Shown here: piece by piece, positions 41,479 to 52,757 of the stretch
Numbering within the stretch: the stretch's first letter is position 1
Layout of the letters: every line of letters begins with the position of its first letter
From: Kalaharituber pfeilii
Taxonomy: Eukaryota > Ascomycota > Pezizomycetes > Pezizales > Pezizaceae
Direction: 5' to 3'
Assembly (NCBI GenBank): GCA_015179045.1
Contig: WHUZ01000106.1
Coordinates: 124,001-188,000, forward strand
DNA: 64,000 nucleotides
Notes under the pieces: generated by a model
Told to the model about the DNA's origin: nothing
Database searches by the model: none
The model's input: only the letters and a program-made list of their open reading frames with translations
Made by a program: the position numbers and the translations under genes

Positions 41479-41610
41479 TACAGCTGGTCACAGTCGCGCA
41501 ACTGGTAGGGTGCGAGCCCAAGAAGCGGGGGTGTTCTACCCACCCAGTAGGCAGCCCGAGCGTGGCCCAGGTTCTAAGTTCGAACCACGGGGTGACTGGC
41601 TACTTCTACT
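41479..41610 (+). other. tRNA-like sequence, possible SINE head or pseudo-tRNA
   Basis: GCGCAACTGGTAGGGTGCGA resembles a pol III A box and D arm; AAGTTCGAACCACGG resembles a B box. Outer parts GGTCAC and GTGACTGGCT can pair. A loop AAGAAGC would give anticodon GAA but lacks U33, and the variable region is far too long. Not a functional tRNA as it stands. Confidence 0.35.
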
Positions 41611-41641
41611 TTTTTGCATTGCGTAGTATCAATTTTCGATA

Positions 41642-42470
41642 CTGTAGTTCACCACTTTCCCGGACACATTTACCACCAAAACTGTGCAACTTTCGCACTC
41701 AATATCTCAACAACCATAACAGCATTTGTGAACACGCTTTGTATAGCTATTAGACAAAGTGTAATTCTTGCTATCTAGCACTTTTTCTTCATCAAAAATT
41801 GTGGATTATGGCTTGTCGCATTTTTGTTGGAAGGCTTGGCATTTATTTGTATGGGATCTCCATACAAATGTCACCGCCCCCGAATTCTGCATGGTACACA
41901 TGCAATCAATTCATGAAAAAAACTCAGACCCTCACATTCAATAGGATCACTCAGTTGGAAACTATGAGCAACGTAGTTAGGTAATACCTGTAGTGGTTGT
42001 GAAATCATTCACAATATTCATATTTCCCATAGAAACCATTTGTATGAGAAACACACCCAAAAGTAGATAGTTGTACACCAACTCTACAATTCAACAAATG
42101 AAAGTAAACCAAATGCAGCACCTTACTATAACTCTTCAGGTGATTCTGGACATATACTATCATAGCTATTGTAATTAGCGTTGAAGAGTAGGACTATATT
42201 CAAGTCTTATGAACGTTTTGTATGGAGATCCCATACAAATAAATGCCAAGCCTTCCAACAAAAATGCGACAAGCCATAATCCCTTTGCACCCACAATTTT
42301 TGATGAAGAAAAAGTGCTAGATAGCAAGAATTACACTTTGTCTAATAGCTATACAAAGCGCGTTCACAAATGCTGTTATGGTTGTTGAGATATTGAGTGC
42401 GAAAGTTGCGCAGTTTTGGTGGTAAATGTGTCCGGGAAAGTGGGGTGTCCGGGAAAGTGGTGAACTACAG
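41642..42470. mobile_element. Foldback element T3 (829 bp) with about 235-bp arms
   Basis: Arms 41642-41870 and 42225-42470 are near-perfect inverted repeats starting CTGTAGTTCACCACTTTCCC, with TA on both sides (41640-41641, 42471-42472). The right arm has one extra GTCCGGGAAAGTGGG unit and a few inserted bases. The 350-bp loop has no coding capacity. Tc1/mariner-type by target site; the long arms would form a strong hairpin when transcribed. Confidence 0.9.
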
Positions 42471-42499
42471 TAAATTTCCAAATTTCATATGGGTAAAAT

Positions 42500-42660
42500 C
42501 GCCTTTCCAAATATGCACAGGAAGCCAATTTGCGACGTATTTAACACACGCAAAATGACCTATTTTCTGCGTGCACGAGGAGGCATGCGCAAAATGGCCC
42601 ATTCCATACATGTGTGAGAAGCCAATTTTCAACACAATATATTACGAAGTAAAAGGTGTT
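42500..42660 (+). repeat. 58-bp satellite remnant
   Basis: Two to three degenerate units, plus orientation, so orientation flips across T3. Confidence 0.65.
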
Positions 42661-42719
42661 ACGCAAACTGTTCTTTACTTCCGACGGGCACTTGTACCCT
42701 ATACTTCATAATGGTAATC

Positions 42720-43010
42720 ATATAGCAATGTAGTCTTCTATGATTTGCAACGTGAGGCAACTGACCTGGCATGTCGGATACCATACCCAATGACCGTTCA
42801 CTTGCTGCTATCAGATTCTTTTAAATACTACATGATGCATGATTTATTCTCCGAACTAATTACATTTCATCCGCCTGATATATATCCTGCCAAGTAGCCA
42901 AATCTATCCGTTACTTACATACTACTGCAAGTCTAGCTCTATTAGGATTAGATGAGCCATTCCAGAGATACTACGAATGGGTATCATGCGTTGGTTCGAC
43001 AGCGTCGACA
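42720..43010 (+). repeat. Segmental repeat S, copy 2 (empty site)
   Basis: Homologous to 17652-18020. The sequence GATGAGCCATTCCAGAGATA near 42952 is the uninterrupted form of the tail-A target at 17867-17943. Confidence 0.85.
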
Positions 43011-43054
43011 GGCAGGCCTGATATATATCTCCAGCAGCTTGCAACGTCTGCGGC

Positions 43055-43625
43055 CTGGTCTATTGCGCATATGCGTGGGGAGCCATTTTTTGACCATTTA
43101 ACATGTCTATTTTACTTCTTTACACATGCACGGCGGGATTGTTTTCAATGTATTTGTTCAACGCACGAGGAGCCAATTTTTATCGTATTTGAGATGCGCA
43201 AAATGACCTATTATCTACGGGCGTGTAGAGCCCATTTGCGACATATATTTAACAGGCCCTGCCATGGCAAACAGCCGCATGCAGGGTCACGTGAAATTAA
43301 AAAAGAAAAAAAAAAAGACGTATTTAATATGCGCCAAATGGCATATATGCGCGACGAGGGTATTTCCAACGCATTTAGCATGCCTATTTCATACATGGGC
43401 GAGGAGGCAATTTTTTGACGTATTTAACATGCGCAAAATGGTCTATTTCCCATATGCACGACGAGCCCATTTGTGACGTATCTAACAGGCGCAAAATGGT
43501 CTACTTTCCACAGGCGCGATGAGAGCATTGGCGACGTATATACCATGCGGAAAATGACCTATTTTCTACACGCACAAAATGGTCTATTTTCTACATGTGC
43601 TAGGAGCCAATTTATAACCTATTTA
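43055..43625 (+). repeat. 58-bp satellite cluster
   Basis: About eight units; parallels 18040-18404. Interrupted by the tail-B insert at 43256-43316. Confidence 0.8.
43256..43316 (+). mobile_element. About 61-bp tail-B insertion
   Basis: CCCTGCCATGGCAAACAGCC, GCAGGGTCACGTGAAATT and A-run. Flanks GACATATATTTAA and GACGTATTTAATA suggest a diverged target duplication. Confidence 0.75.
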
Positions 43626-43958
43626 CTATACAATGCCTTAGGGTTAGAGGCAATGCACATTCAAACCTATGTCTCCATATCGTTCCGCGCAGAACGGTTC
43701 CCACCTATGCCTATGCCTATGCCTCTATATCGTTCCATGCGGAATGGTTTCTACGTATATCTATACCTCTATAACATTCTGTGTGGAACGGATGGACTCA
43801 AGGCTTAAGGCCTTCTAGCCGGAACAGCTTCAAGGCCTTCCGGCCAGATCAGCTTCAAGGCCTTCCACCCAGAAGATGCTCAAGGCCCTCTGGCTAGAAC
43901 AGCTTCAAGGTCTTCTGGCTGCCCTGCCATGGCGAATAGCTGCATGCGGGGTCACGTG

Positions 43959-43990
<32 letters not shown>

Positions 43991-44470
43991 TCTTCTGGCT
44001 CAAGGCCTGCTGCCCGGAAAAGGCTCAAGGTTTTTCGAGTCAAGGCCTTCCGACTGGAACAGGCTCAGGGTTTTCCGGCTCAAGGCCTTCCGTCCAGAGC
44101 AAGCTCAACGCCTTCCAGGTGGAATGGGCTCAAGGCCTTCCGGGCGTAAGAGGCTTAAGGCCTTCCACCCTGAAGCAATACCTCCCATGGTCCTACCTAT
44201 ACCTATACCTCTATTTCGTTCCACGTGGAACGCATGGGTTGATTACAAGCTGCGCAGAGCCTTTCTTCCCAATTAGCAAAAAATGCAAAGACCTGCCGTA
44301 TATATGAAAAGCAGCTCATTCCACCTGATCTCACGCCAGCGGGTCGGGGCTGCTGCTTCTATCAAATTCAGCTCATTCTGCATGATCTCGTGGCATTGAA
44401 TCAGGCTGGCCGTATGTGTCAAATTCCAGTTGTTCGTCAACAACCCCTCGTAAAATGAGGCTACTAGCCT
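43626..44470. repeat. Repeat block R, copy 1
   Basis: Homologous in order to 57598-59060: TATACAATGCCTTAGGGTTA start, TCTATATCGTTCC...GGAACGG units of about 64 bp, a diverged AAGGCCTTCC array of about 25 bp, then GGTTGATTACAAGC and TCAAATTCAGCTCATTCTGC units. Contains the tail-B insert 43921-43988. No gene. Confidence 0.8.
43921..43988 (+). mobile_element. 68-bp tail-B insertion
   Basis: GCCCTGCCATGGCGAATAGC, GCGGGGTCACGTG and about 30 A; perfect 12-bp duplication GGTCTTCTGGCT (43909-43920, 43989-44000). Confidence 0.92.
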
Positions 44471-44511
44471 TCTATACTTGCATTTTCCATTACTTTCTAT
44501 CACTAAAGAGA

Positions 44512-44871
44512 TAGTAAGCGGCATGAGCTAGCTTGAGCCGAGAGCTCGAGCCGAGCTTATCAAATATAAGGTAAGCTCGCACCAGCGAGCCATGATTACA
44601 TGATATTAATAACTAATATAAACTATTCTACAGCTTCATCCTCCTTGCCGCTATCTACTAAATTCCGCATTTCTTCTACATTTACTCCTGCTATAAGTTC
44701 TTCCACTGCTTTCTTCAGCCAATATTAGGCCAGGAGTTTCAGCACATGCTGGCTGATCTTTTTAGCGAGCTGTTGAAAGAAACACTAGCATGATCTTGGC
44801 TGTCTTAAGCTCGAGCTAGCTCGCATGGGCTCGGGCTCAAGCTGGCTCGGCTCGGCTTATACCGCTCACTA
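44512..44871. mobile_element. hAT-type MITE, copy 2 (360 bp)
   Basis: Ends TAGTAAGCGGCATGAGC and ACCGCTCACTA; more diverged than the other two copies. Flanks CTAAAGAGA and CTAAGAGA are an imperfect 8-bp duplication. 44872-45146 beyond holds nothing recognised. Confidence 0.8.
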
Positions 44872-45158
44872 CTAAGAGATGGATCAGCGCATCTTTGCCT
44901 CTACAACTAAGAAGGTAAATATTACATTAGCTGCTTATAGCCTACTGAGTTTGCTGGTAGAAAGCAGGGCCTGTGCGTTGTTGACTCTTAAGCACGTATT
45001 GGTACGGAAATACTTACCAGATCTCAAGCATAGTACATGATAGTTTCTTTCTATTCCCTAGATCACATATACTTTAGGCTATTACATTTTGCTATCTAGA
45101 ATTTCCAGGATCGTAGGTCTTTCTCTCCTGACAGACTCACCATTATACCCGCATAGTA

Positions 45159-45472
45159 CCTGATGAACTTCGAGCATATCATGAACGGGTACGAAACATG
45201 GAAGAAGAGACTGCCGGGGGAGGGAGAGTGATTTGAAGCGTCCAGGGAAGCCGGAAGGGGGTGGGGTCTCGGTAGCCGAGGTGCTAGATTGGGTGGTGGA
45301 ATAAAAACGGGGGGCGAAGAGCATTTCTAATTTTTCCTTAACGGCTCAGAGACCGGGTGACACAGGTGGCGATCTTTCTACTCTAAATTTTTCTTTATTT
45401 TCCTATCTTTATCATGTATTTATCTAATCTCGCCGTAGCCTGAAAGGCGGCATGCGAGTAATAAAAAAACAA
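45159..45472 (+). mobile_element. LINE-A fragment A7 (3' end, 314 bp)
   Basis: Tail A (CTCGCCGTAGCCTGAAAGGC) and A-rich end; flanks TACCCGCATAGT (45147-45158) and TACCTGCATAGT (from 45473), a 12-bp duplication with one difference. Coding part not recognisable. Confidence 0.75.
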
Positions 45473-45673
45473 AATACCTGCATAGTGTTCCAGTCGCTAT
45501 AGCAACTTGTATGTCAGTCTCAGTCTGCTTAGATAGCTTGTAGCTTGTTCATCTAGGAGAGCAATATAATCTCCAAAAGATTTAAAGGCTGGAAACATTA
45601 GATATTATTGCATGTAGGCCTTATGTGAATACTTGATAATACTTAAACTATTAATAATCTAGTATACTAATAC

Positions 45674-45894
45674 TGTTACGGATTCACCGCAACCGTAGGG
45701 CGGGCGGTCGGTGGATGCGCGCGCGCATACAGCCAGTATGCGCATATGCGATGTAGGCGATATGCGACAGCCGGGCGCCGGCGTCGCAGTTGCGAGTGCC
45801 ATATGAGCTACGCAGAGGACAGCGAATATCGCTGGTCAAGTGTCTTTTTGGCCTGGCGGACGGTAACTCTCTGCGTTTACCACCATCCGTTACA
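45674..45894 (+). repeat. Solo LTR-F2 (221 bp)
   Basis: TGTTACGGATTCACCGC to CATCCGTTACA with a perfect 5-bp duplication AATAC (45669-45673, 45895-45899), which proves a complete solo LTR. 45900-46085 beyond is AT-rich with no feature. Confidence 0.9.
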
Positions 45895-46089
45895 AATACT
45901 TAATTATTACCACTTTTTAATTATCCTACCTTTCTACCTACTTGCCTTCATATACGTCCTCTTATTTCTTCTGTTAATAAAAGACTATCATTGGCGCTAT
46001 ATGTAAGCTATATATAACTTTCAGATGTATATTTCTATAGTATCAAAATGATATGCAATACCAGGCGGTCTGAACGTTGCCATGTACTA

Positions 46090-46408
46090 GACAGAAAAAT
46101 AAGTATTTGGACAGGGGGATAATGCATATTATGCGCTATGCCGTATTTGGCGGAAACTAGCATATTTTCGTATGCTTGGCAGTAAAGAATAGGTGTGAAA
46201 GTCCAAATTCATTATGTCAGCTGTCCAAATTTCATCACGTCAGCTGTCCAAATACTTTCTTACATAATGAATTGGACACCCTATCACGATTTTGGCCTGT
46301 CTTATGGCTATCACCAGCCAAGCATACGAAAATATGCTAGTTTCTGCCGAATACTGCATGGCGCCTGAATATGCATTTATCCCCTGTCCAAATACTTATT
46401 TTTCTGTC
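46090..46408. mobile_element. TA-flanked MITE T1, copy 2 (319 bp)
   Basis: Same ends as 19948-20248 (AATAAGTATTTGGACAGGGG / reverse), TA on both sides. Has an extra AGAATAGGTGTGAAAG-like stretch inside. Confidence 0.88.
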
Positions 46409-46416
46409 TAGTACTA

Positions 46417-46490
46417 GCCAGTAAAATATGTATTCGGACAGGGGTACTAATGCACATTATGCGCTATGTCCGAATACATATTTTACTAGC
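46417..46490. mobile_element. 74-bp palindromic mini-MITE
   Basis: GCCAGTAAAATATGTATTCG and reversed GCTAGTAAAATATGTATTCG ends, TA on both sides. The centre GCACATTATGCGCTATG resembles the T1 subterminal region, so it may be an internally deleted relative. Just downstream a 17-bp direct repeat TATAATAAAAGAGGGGA occurs twice (46494-46540) before the gene at 46638. Confidence 0.75.
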
Positions 46491-46637
46491 TAGTATAATA
46501 AAAGAGGGGAGAACGTTGCCATGTATAATAAAAGAGGGGAGTATGCTATATTCCTAGCATATAAGTGATCTTTAATTCTGCGATTTATCTTCTTCGATAT
46601 CACCTCTTTAGAATAAATATTACTCTCAAATTAAACA

Positions 46638-49600
46638 ATGTCATCTTCCTACAAGCCAACCCGCTATATATTTACGAGCGACTCTGAAAATAGCTCTGAT
46701 AAATTACGTGGAAGACCTCAGAAATACTCAACTAATGAGGAGCGGAAAGATGCTGTACGGCAGCAGAAGGCAGCTTATGCTCGCAACAAACGACAAACGA
46801 AGCAGACAAAGGTAAATACTTAGTCTTTCCTTTCCTTAATATATCTCTGCCTAATTAAGAATTATACGCAGGCTACCTCTGAAATCAACCAGACTCATAC
46901 AATAAATAATCAGCAGCTCGACGCAGATTATCAGGAGCAAGAAGAAATTCAGGATCAAGTTGATACTGCTAGTGATATTGATGCTTTGGAAAACGATGAC
47001 ATCGATCCCCAAATTCCTCCTCCTGCGTTTTCACTATTACTAGGATTTGAAGCCCTACCGGCTATTGATGAAGATTCTGGTGAGAAAGATTGGGATAATG
47101 GGCATGAACATGATATAGACGAGGATTTCTACGATAATAATAACAGGTATAACAGATCTAAAAGTATTAGCCAGAATACTAACCAAAAACCTAGTGAGGA
47201 GAACTTTGAAGTTACTGATAGAGAGAATATTAACAACTCTGATGATGAAAGCAGAGACGGACATATGGATGAAGTTGGTAAGTAAATTAAGTACTATTTG
47301 TTCATTCTCTAATAAATTGAGACCTCTTAGACAGAGATCATACTCCAAATTCAACAGTATTAAGTGATGTGGGTGAAGAGGAGATAGAAGCCACTACGCG
47401 ATCTATTCAAGGGTTAAATATCAACCTAAGAACGCAAAATCTACAAGGCGCACCGAACATTGAACAGCAACAAGAGGAGCCACTCCTAACTTTCTTGACA
47501 GCTCATTTCTCCCAAACAAGCAGCTGTACATGCGATACGAAGCGCCCATCAAGCGGGTTGGGGAACCTCAAGCAAACTGGACTCTCAGGCCTAGGCAAAA
47601 AGGCAGAACGACACCTCCGGAAATATAATATTCTTCAGAGTGAGAGTTTGCTAAAGCCAGACCAGGCCAAACTAAGACCCTCAGAGCTACGGGAATTGTT
47701 TGAGGGCACATTTAAGACTGAGGCAACTGGGACACGAAATAATCCTATAGCTCTGTCAGATACTGATGACTCTACTACCGAAGGCTCAAATTCCGATACT
47801 TCTTCCTCAAATACTGGTGCCTTAACCCAAGATACCTACTTATCATTCTCAGCATTAGCGGACCATGTCTCTGATCCCGAGGTGGTTAAAAAGTCATATA
47901 TCTCATTAGATATTGACAGTTTTATCGCATTGCCAAAAAGTCTTAGTTTCGCTAAAAAGGGCCTAAAGGTAATGTATATACGCAGAGTGCTACTAGTACC
48001 GTCCTGAACTAATACAAGCTACAGCTATGCTTCTATCCCTGTCGTACAAATAATACCAGCAGTGACATTCATTTGTGGTGTGAGGTACCATTGCGAAATA
48101 GCACTGAAAGCAATGGTGAAGGTCCACCCCACTTGACGAAAGTACCATATCATCAAGTGCCAAATACATACCTTGCTAGAGTGGAGGGCTTTGAGGACTG
48201 TTCACTCTTTGTCTTCTTCCCAAATCTTTATCGCGTCAATAGAAAGTCAACATATTTAACCGAAAATCAACTGGAACGCTTCTTCACTGTTCTACTAGAC
48301 ACAATTTCAACAGTAGGACACTATAGGAGCAACTACCTCCAACACCTGCCTATGTCATTCGAGCATGCGCGAAAGACCGCATATGCAAAATCCCAGGAAA
48401 CAGGATATTCTAAGGATGAGAGTCTCCCAAGGCAGCAATCACTCCATTACTCACTTCCAGCAAGAGGATTAGCGGATGTTTGGACTGGGGTGGTTTCTAA
48501 GTTGAATTCGGAGGGCTACTTTGACTTAGCACGACCAATTTTATTAGTGAGTGCTAAAAATATGAAGACAAAATTTGGAGCAGAGACGCCTGAGGAGTTA
48601 ATAACGGCTTTCCATTCCGAGTGGACCAGCGCCTTTGATAGCACAGCCTTGCACCCTAATAGTGTCTGGGTTGACATCGGTAAGGAGACGATTTATGATG
48701 AACCAATCGAATATCATAACAACCAGGACACTCAGGCCTATACCTACATTTGGCGACGGTGCTGCTTGGAAAAAATATCTGAGCAGTTTAAAATGGCTGA
48801 TATTATTCGCCGTCCTGGCATGAAGATTAACTTCTACCCTTGGGCGTTGGTGGATGAAATAAGTAATTTGACCCTTGAGCCTGGGCGTCGACATCCACTT
48901 CGGAAGCTTGGTCTTGTTTATTCACAGTTCTATTCATCTACTAAGGAAATTTTTGATGCTGCGAAAACATATCCTTTCTGCGAACCTGGGTTGCAGGGCT
49001 TGGCGGTAGATAGCAGCTTGAGAGGGATTTGGCAAAAGGATCTTAAGCATGTCGGGAAAACGTGGGACCATAGAAAGGCGCGACGCGGTTATATAGCAAG
49101 CAAACGTCGTGTATGGACAGGTGAGAATCTTTATAAGTTGCGAGGTTTTTCTTTTTCTGATTAAAAAATTAGGTCTTGAGGGCGCTCGGAAAAGATCGTT
49201 TGGAGTACGTGAAGAGCACAGAGTCACGCTAGATCTGCTTTTCAACCTATTTGGCCACCTTCAGAGGACAGGCCTCCATCACAGGCCTTGGAAGATTGAT
49301 AACGCAAAAGCCCCATTTTTCGTGTTCCCTACATCCACAGTTGTAGACTTCATGCTTGGAAATGTTGAAAAGTTCGCATTCGGATTTGAGTTCTCATTGG
49401 CAAAGGATGGTGGAAAAATTATTGCTCCAAGCTCTACTGAAATGGGATTGATGTTTCTGAAGCTTTTGCAAGCATCCTACCGAGGCTTTCCATTGCAACG
49501 GGAGTCCGCTCTCTGGATCGACATTGGCAAAACTCGAGAAAATGGGCAGTCACCAGAGGGGTTGGGGCTGAAAAGCACCATCAAGAAGCTGGGATACGGA

Positions 49601-50617
49601 TTCTTGAAAGTGGGCAAAATAAGCTGGACAAGCTGGCAATTCCACCCCGATGTCAAGGATCATATCCTATTTCGCACCTCTTATCTTCAAAGCTCCCGCA
49701 CCTCTCGGTATCGGCAAGTTGCGCATACCGCTGATTTTCATGGGCACTGTGCCGAGCTTTTTAGTCGCCTCGAGGCAGACTTTCGGGAATCGAATCCATT
49801 AAGTGGTCGACGTTATCATGCAAGAGTCTACATACATTTGCAGATTGTGTGGAAGTGGGCATGCGAAAACTTGGTATGGGAGTTCCAGAAGGAGGTGCTA
49901 GAAGCATGCGACTTCGATTTCCGGGAAGGTGTCAAGCCCATGGATGGATGGAGCCCTGGGAAAATCAGGTTCACAGTAGACCACATGAGCCAACTTTGCA
50001 AAGACTCTATTGAATTGGTACAAGCAAGTATTACCAATGGACGCACGCCTCAAAAAGATCCACGCGAAAGATTATATCACCTCTGGTGCTTTGACGATAA
50101 CATGAAGCGGAAATGGGATAAGAAGCGATATCGGCTAGTATATAAAGATGTGGTAACTTTGTGGAACGAACATATGGTACCCCATGGTTGGAAATGGGAT
50201 CATGAGGAATTTTTTAAATTCTTCGTTCGCCGGTGTCATATATGGCCCAATGCCTCCACTGAAAAATGGTTCACCCGCAAGGGATCTCGCCCACAATGGC
50301 TTTCAGTTGGCATTTCTAACTTCCGCAGGGGTACCGATCCGAAATCTTGGGTGACTGGTTATTGGACAGGTTGCGACAAATATCTTCCAGGCCTTGGAGT
50401 AGGATTGTCTCCGAAATGGGTCGGGCAGCCAAGTTCAGTTGTCCGCACATACATAGCAAGGTGCTGCAATGAAGGGATGAGGTGGCGCTGTTTATCAGTT
50501 GAGTACTGCTGGACATGGGCTCCTGAGGTCCTGTCTGGACGCGTCTCCCTTGAGACTTTTGGCCGCAATACGGACGACTTACAGATATATGAGCGTCATT
50601 GGGAAGGTCCACAATAG
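46638..50617 (+). CDS. Large multi-exon protein of unrecognised family (about 1241 aa)
   Basis: Five exons with GT-AG introns and consistent phases: 46638-46811, 46872-47277, 47331-about 47973, about 48063-49120, 49173-50617. The third intron's exact borders are uncertain. The start MSSSYKPTRYIF follows a TATAATAAAAG motif. An AT-hook-like RGRPQKY (residues 24-30) and basic NKRQTKQTK suggest DNA binding. Exon 2 is very acidic; exon 3 has a short SSCTCD cysteine cluster. Exon 4 contains EDCSLFVFFPNLYR and PARGLADVWTGVV; exon 5 is Trp-rich (KSWVTGYWTGCDKYL, RWRCLSVEYCWTWAPE). No transposase triad, membrane segment or signal peptide seen. I do not recognise the family; it may be a host gene or an uncharacterised transposon protein. 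Confidence 0.75.
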
Positions 50618-51726
50618 GTTTGGGGTCTATTGTGGTGAGAGGAGTTCCATTATTGCATTCTTCAACTTTTTTGTCTTTCAACTACTCGCATTATAGCTCT
50701 GGAACAGGTTGATTGGTATTGTGACTTTGTTGCCTTTTCACATTTATCTTTCCTTGCTGGCATTTCTAGCTCTCGAACTTAGTGGTGACAATGTTTCGGT
50801 GTTGTGGATTGGTCGCATTCTCATTTTTCTTTAGCAGCGTTCTCAATGACAAATTTTGTTGCCCTACGGTTTGAGTTACTACGTGTCCTGCTTATGTTTT
50901 TACGCTTTTCTATGGCTATGGAATTAGGATCTGCAGAATTAGTGATATTACTATGAGTGGGAAAATACAGCGCAAGACGATTGGAATGTGAGGCAAGGTA
51001 TGGGCGGAAGCAACACTGGTGGCGGAGGAAAGGCACTGGGCAAGGGTCGCAGGCACCCGTGGATTCGCCGTTGCCTCACCTGTGTCATACATTCCAATTG
51101 GTAGGAAATCGTGTGTTCTATATTGAAGGCTTCGCAACATGTGGAGAAGGTTGGCACGCATCAAATGTTACACGTGTGGAGAATCGGACTTTCCGCCATT
51201 GCCACCAAACTAACATTCCGCGTCGCCACGGAAAGCTCAAAAATTGGGAGATAATCGAACGACAAAACGGCAATATTCAGCATGGTCTCGGGCACTGGCA
51301 GCTGCGCTGGCTTGGCGTGGCACCGTTGGAACGATGACTAACTTTTCCAAGCCAAGATGTTCATCTGCAACCTTGTCAACTTTTTGTTTCGTTTTGTGGC
51401 CGTCCCACCCAAGGGATGCTGCCGACTTTGATACGAGTCTGAACATGTTTGAGCTCGCTTCCGCCCTGTATGTACGTTACTTTTATTCCATCTTTAGCCC
51501 CTTCTGGAAACAATGACGCAAAATCTAAATCGATTCTTTATATATAGAGCCGGTTGATAAGAATGCTATTTGACGCTCACACTCACTCCACTGCTCTCAT
51601 GCGTAGATGTCCGCATCCCCTATTGTCTTCCCTTCCCCCGCAGTTATACTAATACCAAAGCTTTCAGTCCATGAGTGCAAAAGAGTATTCAATGTGCATT
51701 CTCCAGAGTGGAGCGCACAACTCTCT
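50618..51726. other. Downstream region without recognised gene
   Basis: An open frame 50957-51337 on the plus strand has no recognised domain. The region may hold the decayed remainder of the piggyBac element to its right, but I see no decisive motif. A 16-bp C-run follows at 51727-51742. Confidence 0.35.
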
Positions 51727-51739
51727 CCCCCCCCCCCCC

Positions 51740-52290
51740 CCCGTGGCCTTCAGAAATAGGCTTATGAGGGGACTTCAGACCATGCGCACGTTTGCCATAA
51801 TGCGTCACAATCATCTCGTCAACTGAGACTTGCGCATCGAAGGACGAGAGCATTTTTGAGCGTGACTTGGAAGTCTGAGGCTAATGACTCCACTTTACTG
51901 TGCCATTGAGATGTGTTAGCATTTGTATCCGAGATATAAAAATAGCGTTTTGTCTGCCCATGTCGACGAAGACTTATATGAGATGGGATTAATGGGTGGT
52001 CCGCACCTTGACTGGAAGCAATCTGCTGGTAGTCTTTCATGGTAAGGAGTTTGAAGAATTATTTCTTCTTACTCTCACTGTTGGCGGCATTGCCGCTGGG
52101 CAACTTTTGGCACTTTTTGCAGGTTGCTCGTTGGCACCCTGGCACGTCGGTACGGTACTTCAACAGCACCGGAGGATTTCCAGGGTAAGGTATTTTACCC
52201 ACGTGGATAACCTCATCGCAGCGAAATATATCAATGAGCAAGGTCAGGCTGGCCATTTCTAGCCGGAGGAGCATTAAAATTAGAGTCTTG
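51740..52290 (-). pseudogene. piggyBac-type transposase relic
   Basis: Minus-strand reading gives QTKRYFYISDTNANTSQWHS, KVESLASDFQ and, after a frame change near 51850, SVDEMIVTHYGKRAHGLKS and HKPISEG. These match conserved blocks of piggyBac DDE transposases (RYFHISDP..., VDEMMVPFxGRS..., KPIxxG), including one catalytic Asp in VDEM. Upstream, CQRATCKKC (about 52120) may be vector-side or unrelated sequence. Fragmentary and frameshifted; no TTAA-bounded ends identified. Confidence 0.75.
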
Positions 52291-52426
52291 GAAAAACTCA
52301 AGATTTAAGCCGCACTTACATGATCCTTGGTAGTTGTCAAAAGAAGAATGGAATGTGAACGTGATGGCTGACTCGTGATGGTACAGTGGGCGTTCGGCGA
52401 GTGTTTGGTAGAGAAGAGAAAATCAG

Positions 52427-52536
52427 AAGGTGAAATTAATTAAAGGAATTCCTTGTTCCGATCAGGAGTATAGGTTAAGTTATAAAAAAAAAATAAACAA
52501 GGTGAAATTAATTGAAGGAATTCCTTGTTCCGATCA
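52427..52536. repeat. 38-bp direct repeat flanking a 34-bp A-rich insert
   Basis: AAGGTGAAATTAATT...TTGTTCCGATCA occurs at 52427-52464 and 52499-52536 with one difference; between them is GGAGTATAGGTTAAGTTAT plus an A-run and TAAAC. Could be a retroposon with an unusually long target duplication, or a tandem duplication. Confidence 0.7.
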
Positions 52537-52635
52537 CGACTGGCTCTGAGTTGTCTATCGTCTTGGCCTGCGTGCGGACCCTGGACCCCATCTCCGCCAT
52601 CCGGCAGACAGCTTGAAGTGGGTTATCCTGGTGCT

Positions 52636-52757
52636 GAGTCATACGTGAACTGCTGAGTCATACTGAACTGCTGATTCATACGTGAACTGCTGAGTCATAC
52701 GTGAACTGCTGAGTCATACGTGAACTGCTGAGTCATACGTGAACTGAGTCATCCCCG
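52636..52757. promoter_or_regulatory. 19-bp tandem array of TGAGTCAT motifs
   Basis: About six units of CTGAGTCATACGTGAACTG. Each carries TGAGTCA, the core recognised by GCN4/AP-1-type bZIP factors (one unit reads TGATTCA). The array lies about 650 bp upstream of the dioxygenase gene start. A regulatory role is inferred only. Confidence 0.5.

Noticed and set aside
50957..51337. 126-codon plus-strand frame as a gene
   Set aside because: No recognised domain, and it lies in probable decayed transposon sequence; left as unannotated region.
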